Origin: Roseburia_C amylophila
GTDB taxonomy: Bacteria > Bacillota > Clostridia > Lachnospirales > Lachnospiraceae
Reading direction: 5' to 3'
Length of the DNA stretch: 64,000 bases
NCBI RefSeq assembly: GCF_025567465.1
Contig: NZ_JAOQKI010000012.1
Coordinates: 1-64,000 of the forward strand
This document shows positions 62,140 through 64,000 of this stretch, one piece after another. Position 1 is the first letter of the stretch. Each line of letters begins with the position of its first letter. The notes beneath the pieces are model-generated. The model searched no databases and was not told the origin of the DNA. It worked only from the letters and a program-made list of their open reading frames with translations. A program made the translations under genes and the position numbers.

Positions 62140-62559
62140 ATGCCAACATTTAACCAGTTAGTAAGAAAAGGACGTCAGACATCTGTTAAGAAGTCTACTG
62201 CACCTGCACTTCAGAAGGGCTACAATTCTTTAAAGAAGAAAGCAACTGATACTTCTGCTCCTCAGAAGAGAGGTGTTTGTACCGCTGTTAAGACAGCTAC
62301 ACCTAAAAAACCTAACTCAGCTCTTAGAAAGATCGCCAGAGTTCGTCTTTCCAACGGAATCGAAGTAACAAGCTACATTCCAGGAGAGGGACACAACTTA
62401 CAGGAACATAGCGTTGTTCTTATCCGTGGTGGTCGTGTTAAGGACTTACCAGGTACAAGATACCATATTATCCGTGGAACTCTTGATACAGCAGGAGTCG
62501 CTAACAGAAAACAGGCTCGTTCCAAATACGGCGCTAAGAGACCAAAAGACGCTAAATAA
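62140..62559 (+). CDS. rpsL: Ribosomal protein S12
   Basis: This 139-residue 30S protein of the decoding centre has PTFNQLVRKGRQ at the start, TPKKPNSALRKIARVRLSNG (about 54-73) and the PGEGHNLQEHS block. The lysine linked to streptomycin resistance is the wild-type Lys in TPKKPNS. ATG 62140 follows AGGAGGTG. A 191-base gap with no recognised element separates it from rpsG. Confidence 0.97.
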   Translation: MPTFNQLVRKGRQTSVKKSTAPALQKGYNSLKKKATDTSAPQKRGVCTAVKTATPKKPNSALRKIARVRLSNGIEVTSYIPGEGHNLQEHSVVLIRGGRVKDLPGTRYHIIRGTLDTAGVANRKQARSKYGAKRPKDAK

Positions 62560-62750
62560 GCTTAGCGCACACCAATAGTATCACAAACAGAGCTAAAGGT
62601 AAGTGTTGGAATTATTGTCACATACGATATATTTCCGCACGAACACATTTTAGAGAGACACATGTGAGTACCGTTGAATTAATCGAAACAAATACTACAT
62701 GACAGGCATAATGACCTGTGATGCAAAACATGATTAAGGAGGGAAGTAAC

Positions 62751-63221
62751 GTGCCACGTAAAGGACATACTCAGAAAAGAGACGTATTAGCAGATCCGAT
62801 GTACAATAACAAAGTGGTTACCAAGCTTATCAACAACATTATGTTAGATGGTAAGAAAGGTATTGCACAGAAGATTGTATACGGTGCATTTGACAGAGTT
62901 GCAGAGAAGACTGAGAGACCAGCTCTTGAAGTATTCGAGGAAGCTATGAACAACGTTATGCCAGTACTTGAGGTAAAGGCTAGACGTATCGGTGGAGCAA
63001 CTTACCAGGTACCTATCGAAGTTAGACCGGACCGTCGTCAGGCTCTGGCTCTTCGTTGGCTTACACTGTTTTCACGCAAGAGAGGCGAGAAGACAATGGA
63101 AGAAAGACTGGCAAATGAGATCATGGATGCAGCAAACAATACTGGTGCATCTGTAAAGAAAAAAGAAGATATGCACAAGATGGCAGAAGCAAACAAAGCT
63201 TTCGCACACTATCGTTTCTAA
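62751..63221 (+). CDS. rpsG: Ribosomal protein S7
   Basis: This 156-residue 30S head protein of standard length contains RKGHTQKRDVLADPMYNNKV at the start and VKARRIGGATYQVPIEVRPD (about 78-97), the S7 signature. It starts at GTG 62751 with AAGGAGGG 7 bases upstream; upstream ATGs at 62718-62730 have no such site. Confidence 0.96.
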   Translation: MPRKGHTQKRDVLADPMYNNKVVTKLINNIMLDGKKGIAQKIVYGAFDRVAEKTERPALEVFEEAMNNVMPVLEVKARRIGGATYQVPIEVRPDRRQALALRWLTLFSRKRGEKTMEERLANEIMDAANNTGASVKKKEDMHKMAEANKAFAHYRF

Positions 63222-63271
63222 TCAGAACGAGAGCATATTTTTTCGGTTAAGAAAATTAGGAGGAAAAAACC

Positions 63272-64000
63272 TTGGCTGGAAGAGAATATCCGTTAGAGAG
63301 AACCAGAAACATTGGTATTATGGCGCACATCGATGCTGGTAAAACAACATTGACAGAGCGTATCCTTTATTATACCGGTGTTAACTATAAGATTGGTGAT
63401 ACTCATGAAGGTACTGCTACCATGGACTGGATGGAGCAGGAGCAGGAAAGAGGTATTACCATTACTTCAGCCGCTACGACATGTCACTGGACTTTGGAAG
63501 AGTTTACAAAGCCAAAGAAAGGTGCTTTAGAGCATCGTATCAATATCATTGATACTCCTGGACACGTAGACTTTACGGTTGAGGTTGAGCGTTCACTTCG
63601 TGTACTGGACGGCGCTGTCGGCGTGTTCTGTGCAAAAGGTGGAGTAGAGCCTCAGTCAGAAAATGTATGGCGTCAGGCTGACACATACAACGTACCTAGA
63701 ATGGCATTCATTAACAAAATGGATATCTTAGGTGCAAACTTCTACGGAGCTGTTGATCAGATTCGTACAAGATTAGGTAAAAATGCAATTGTTCTTCAGT
63801 TACCAATTGGTAAGGAAGATGATTTTAAGGGAATTATTGATTTGTTTGAGATGAAAGCTTACATCTACAATGATGATAAGGGAGATGATATCTCTGTAAC
63901 AGACATCCCGGATGATATGAAAGACGACGCAGAATTATATCATACCGAACTGGTTGAAAAAATCTGCGAGTTAGATGATGACCTTATGATGCAGTATTTA
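63272..64000 (+). CDS. fusA: Elongation factor G (5' part, cut by the window edge)
   Basis: The first 243 codons of EF-G are present: REYPLERTRNIGIMAHIDAG with the G1 loop AHIDAGKTT, then ERGITITSAAT (G2), IIDTPGHVDF (G3) and FINKMD (G4). EF-G moves tRNA and mRNA through the ribosome. It starts at TTG 63272 with AGGAGG 8 bases upstream. The frame is open to base 64000, so the gene continues beyond the window. Confidence 0.95.
   Translation, partial: MAGREYPLERTRNIGIMAHIDAGKTTLTERILYYTGVNYKIGDTHEGTATMDWMEQEQERGITITSAATTCHWTLEEFTKPKKGALEHRINIIDTPGHVDFTVEVERSLRVLDGAVGVFCAKGGVEPQSENVWRQADTYNVPRMAFINKMDILGANFYGAVDQIRTRLGKNAIVLQLPIGKEDDFKGIIDLFEMKAYIYNDDKGDDISVTDIPDDMKDDAELYHTELVEKICELDDDLMMQYL

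Overview
The window looks like a chromosome segment from a motile Gram-positive gut anaerobe of the Lachnospiraceae, most like Roseburia or Agathobacter (Eubacterium) rectale. This rests on the flagellar gene order (flgM-flgN-flgK-flgK-flgL-fliW-csrA-flaG-fliD-fliS-fliT-fliC), a short D0/D1-only flagellin, strong AAGGAGG ribosome sites with frequent GTG/TTG starts, and Firmicutes-type ribosomal leaders. The genus is inferred from memory; no search was run.

Region 1 (about 160-14060, + strand) is a late flagellar operon driven by sigma-28 type promoters. It encodes the anti-sigma factor FlgM, the chaperones FlgN, FliS and a FliT-like protein, two different FlgK hook-filament junction proteins, FlgL, the filament cap FliD, the FliW/CsrA switch, flagellin, and a Maf (DUF115) flagellin glycosyltransferase. 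The flagellin leader carries two tandem sigma-28 promoters and a CsrA-type hairpin with GGA in the loop just before the ribosome site.

Region 2 (about 14040-40370) is a glycosylation island of more than 20 genes. Two CgeB-like glycosyltransferases lie on the minus strand, followed by a long + strand run: more CgeB-like transferases, GT2 enzymes, a LicC-like nucleotidyltransferase, a block of two GT2 and three radical-SAM proteins sharing one Rossmann-like domain, a TagB/TagF-like transferase fused to a propeller-like half, a UDP-L-FucNAc/L-QuiNAc-type pathway with an embedded FkbM methyltransferase, a PLP aminotransferase, LicD, an IspD/TarI-like cytidylyltransferase, an SDR and a last CgeB protein. 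The position between flagellin and a second FliD-like gene suggests that it builds and decorates the flagellin glycan. The radical-SAM/GT2 block is the strongest candidate for an undescribed system.

Region 3 (about 40500-42440) holds a DUF4160/DUF2442 pair and the FliD-like gene on the minus strand.

Region 4 (about 42630-64000) is the core translation and transcription block rpmG-secE-nusG-rplK-rplA-rplJ-rplL-rpoB-rpoC ... rpsL-rpsG-fusA (fusA runs off the edge). It has readable promoters, an L1 site, and an L10 leader with an attenuator. Two accessory insertions interrupt it. Between rplL and rpoB sit a membrane protein and an ECF sigma/DUF4179 anti-sigma pair. Between rpoC and rpsL sit a frameshifted glycerate kinase, an HTH regulator divergent from a membrane Ser/Thr kinase, a two-repeat membrane-anchored protein, a GNAT acetyltransferase with a 10-bp repeat leader, sfsA, a VOC-family remnant and an 83-bp tandem repeat.
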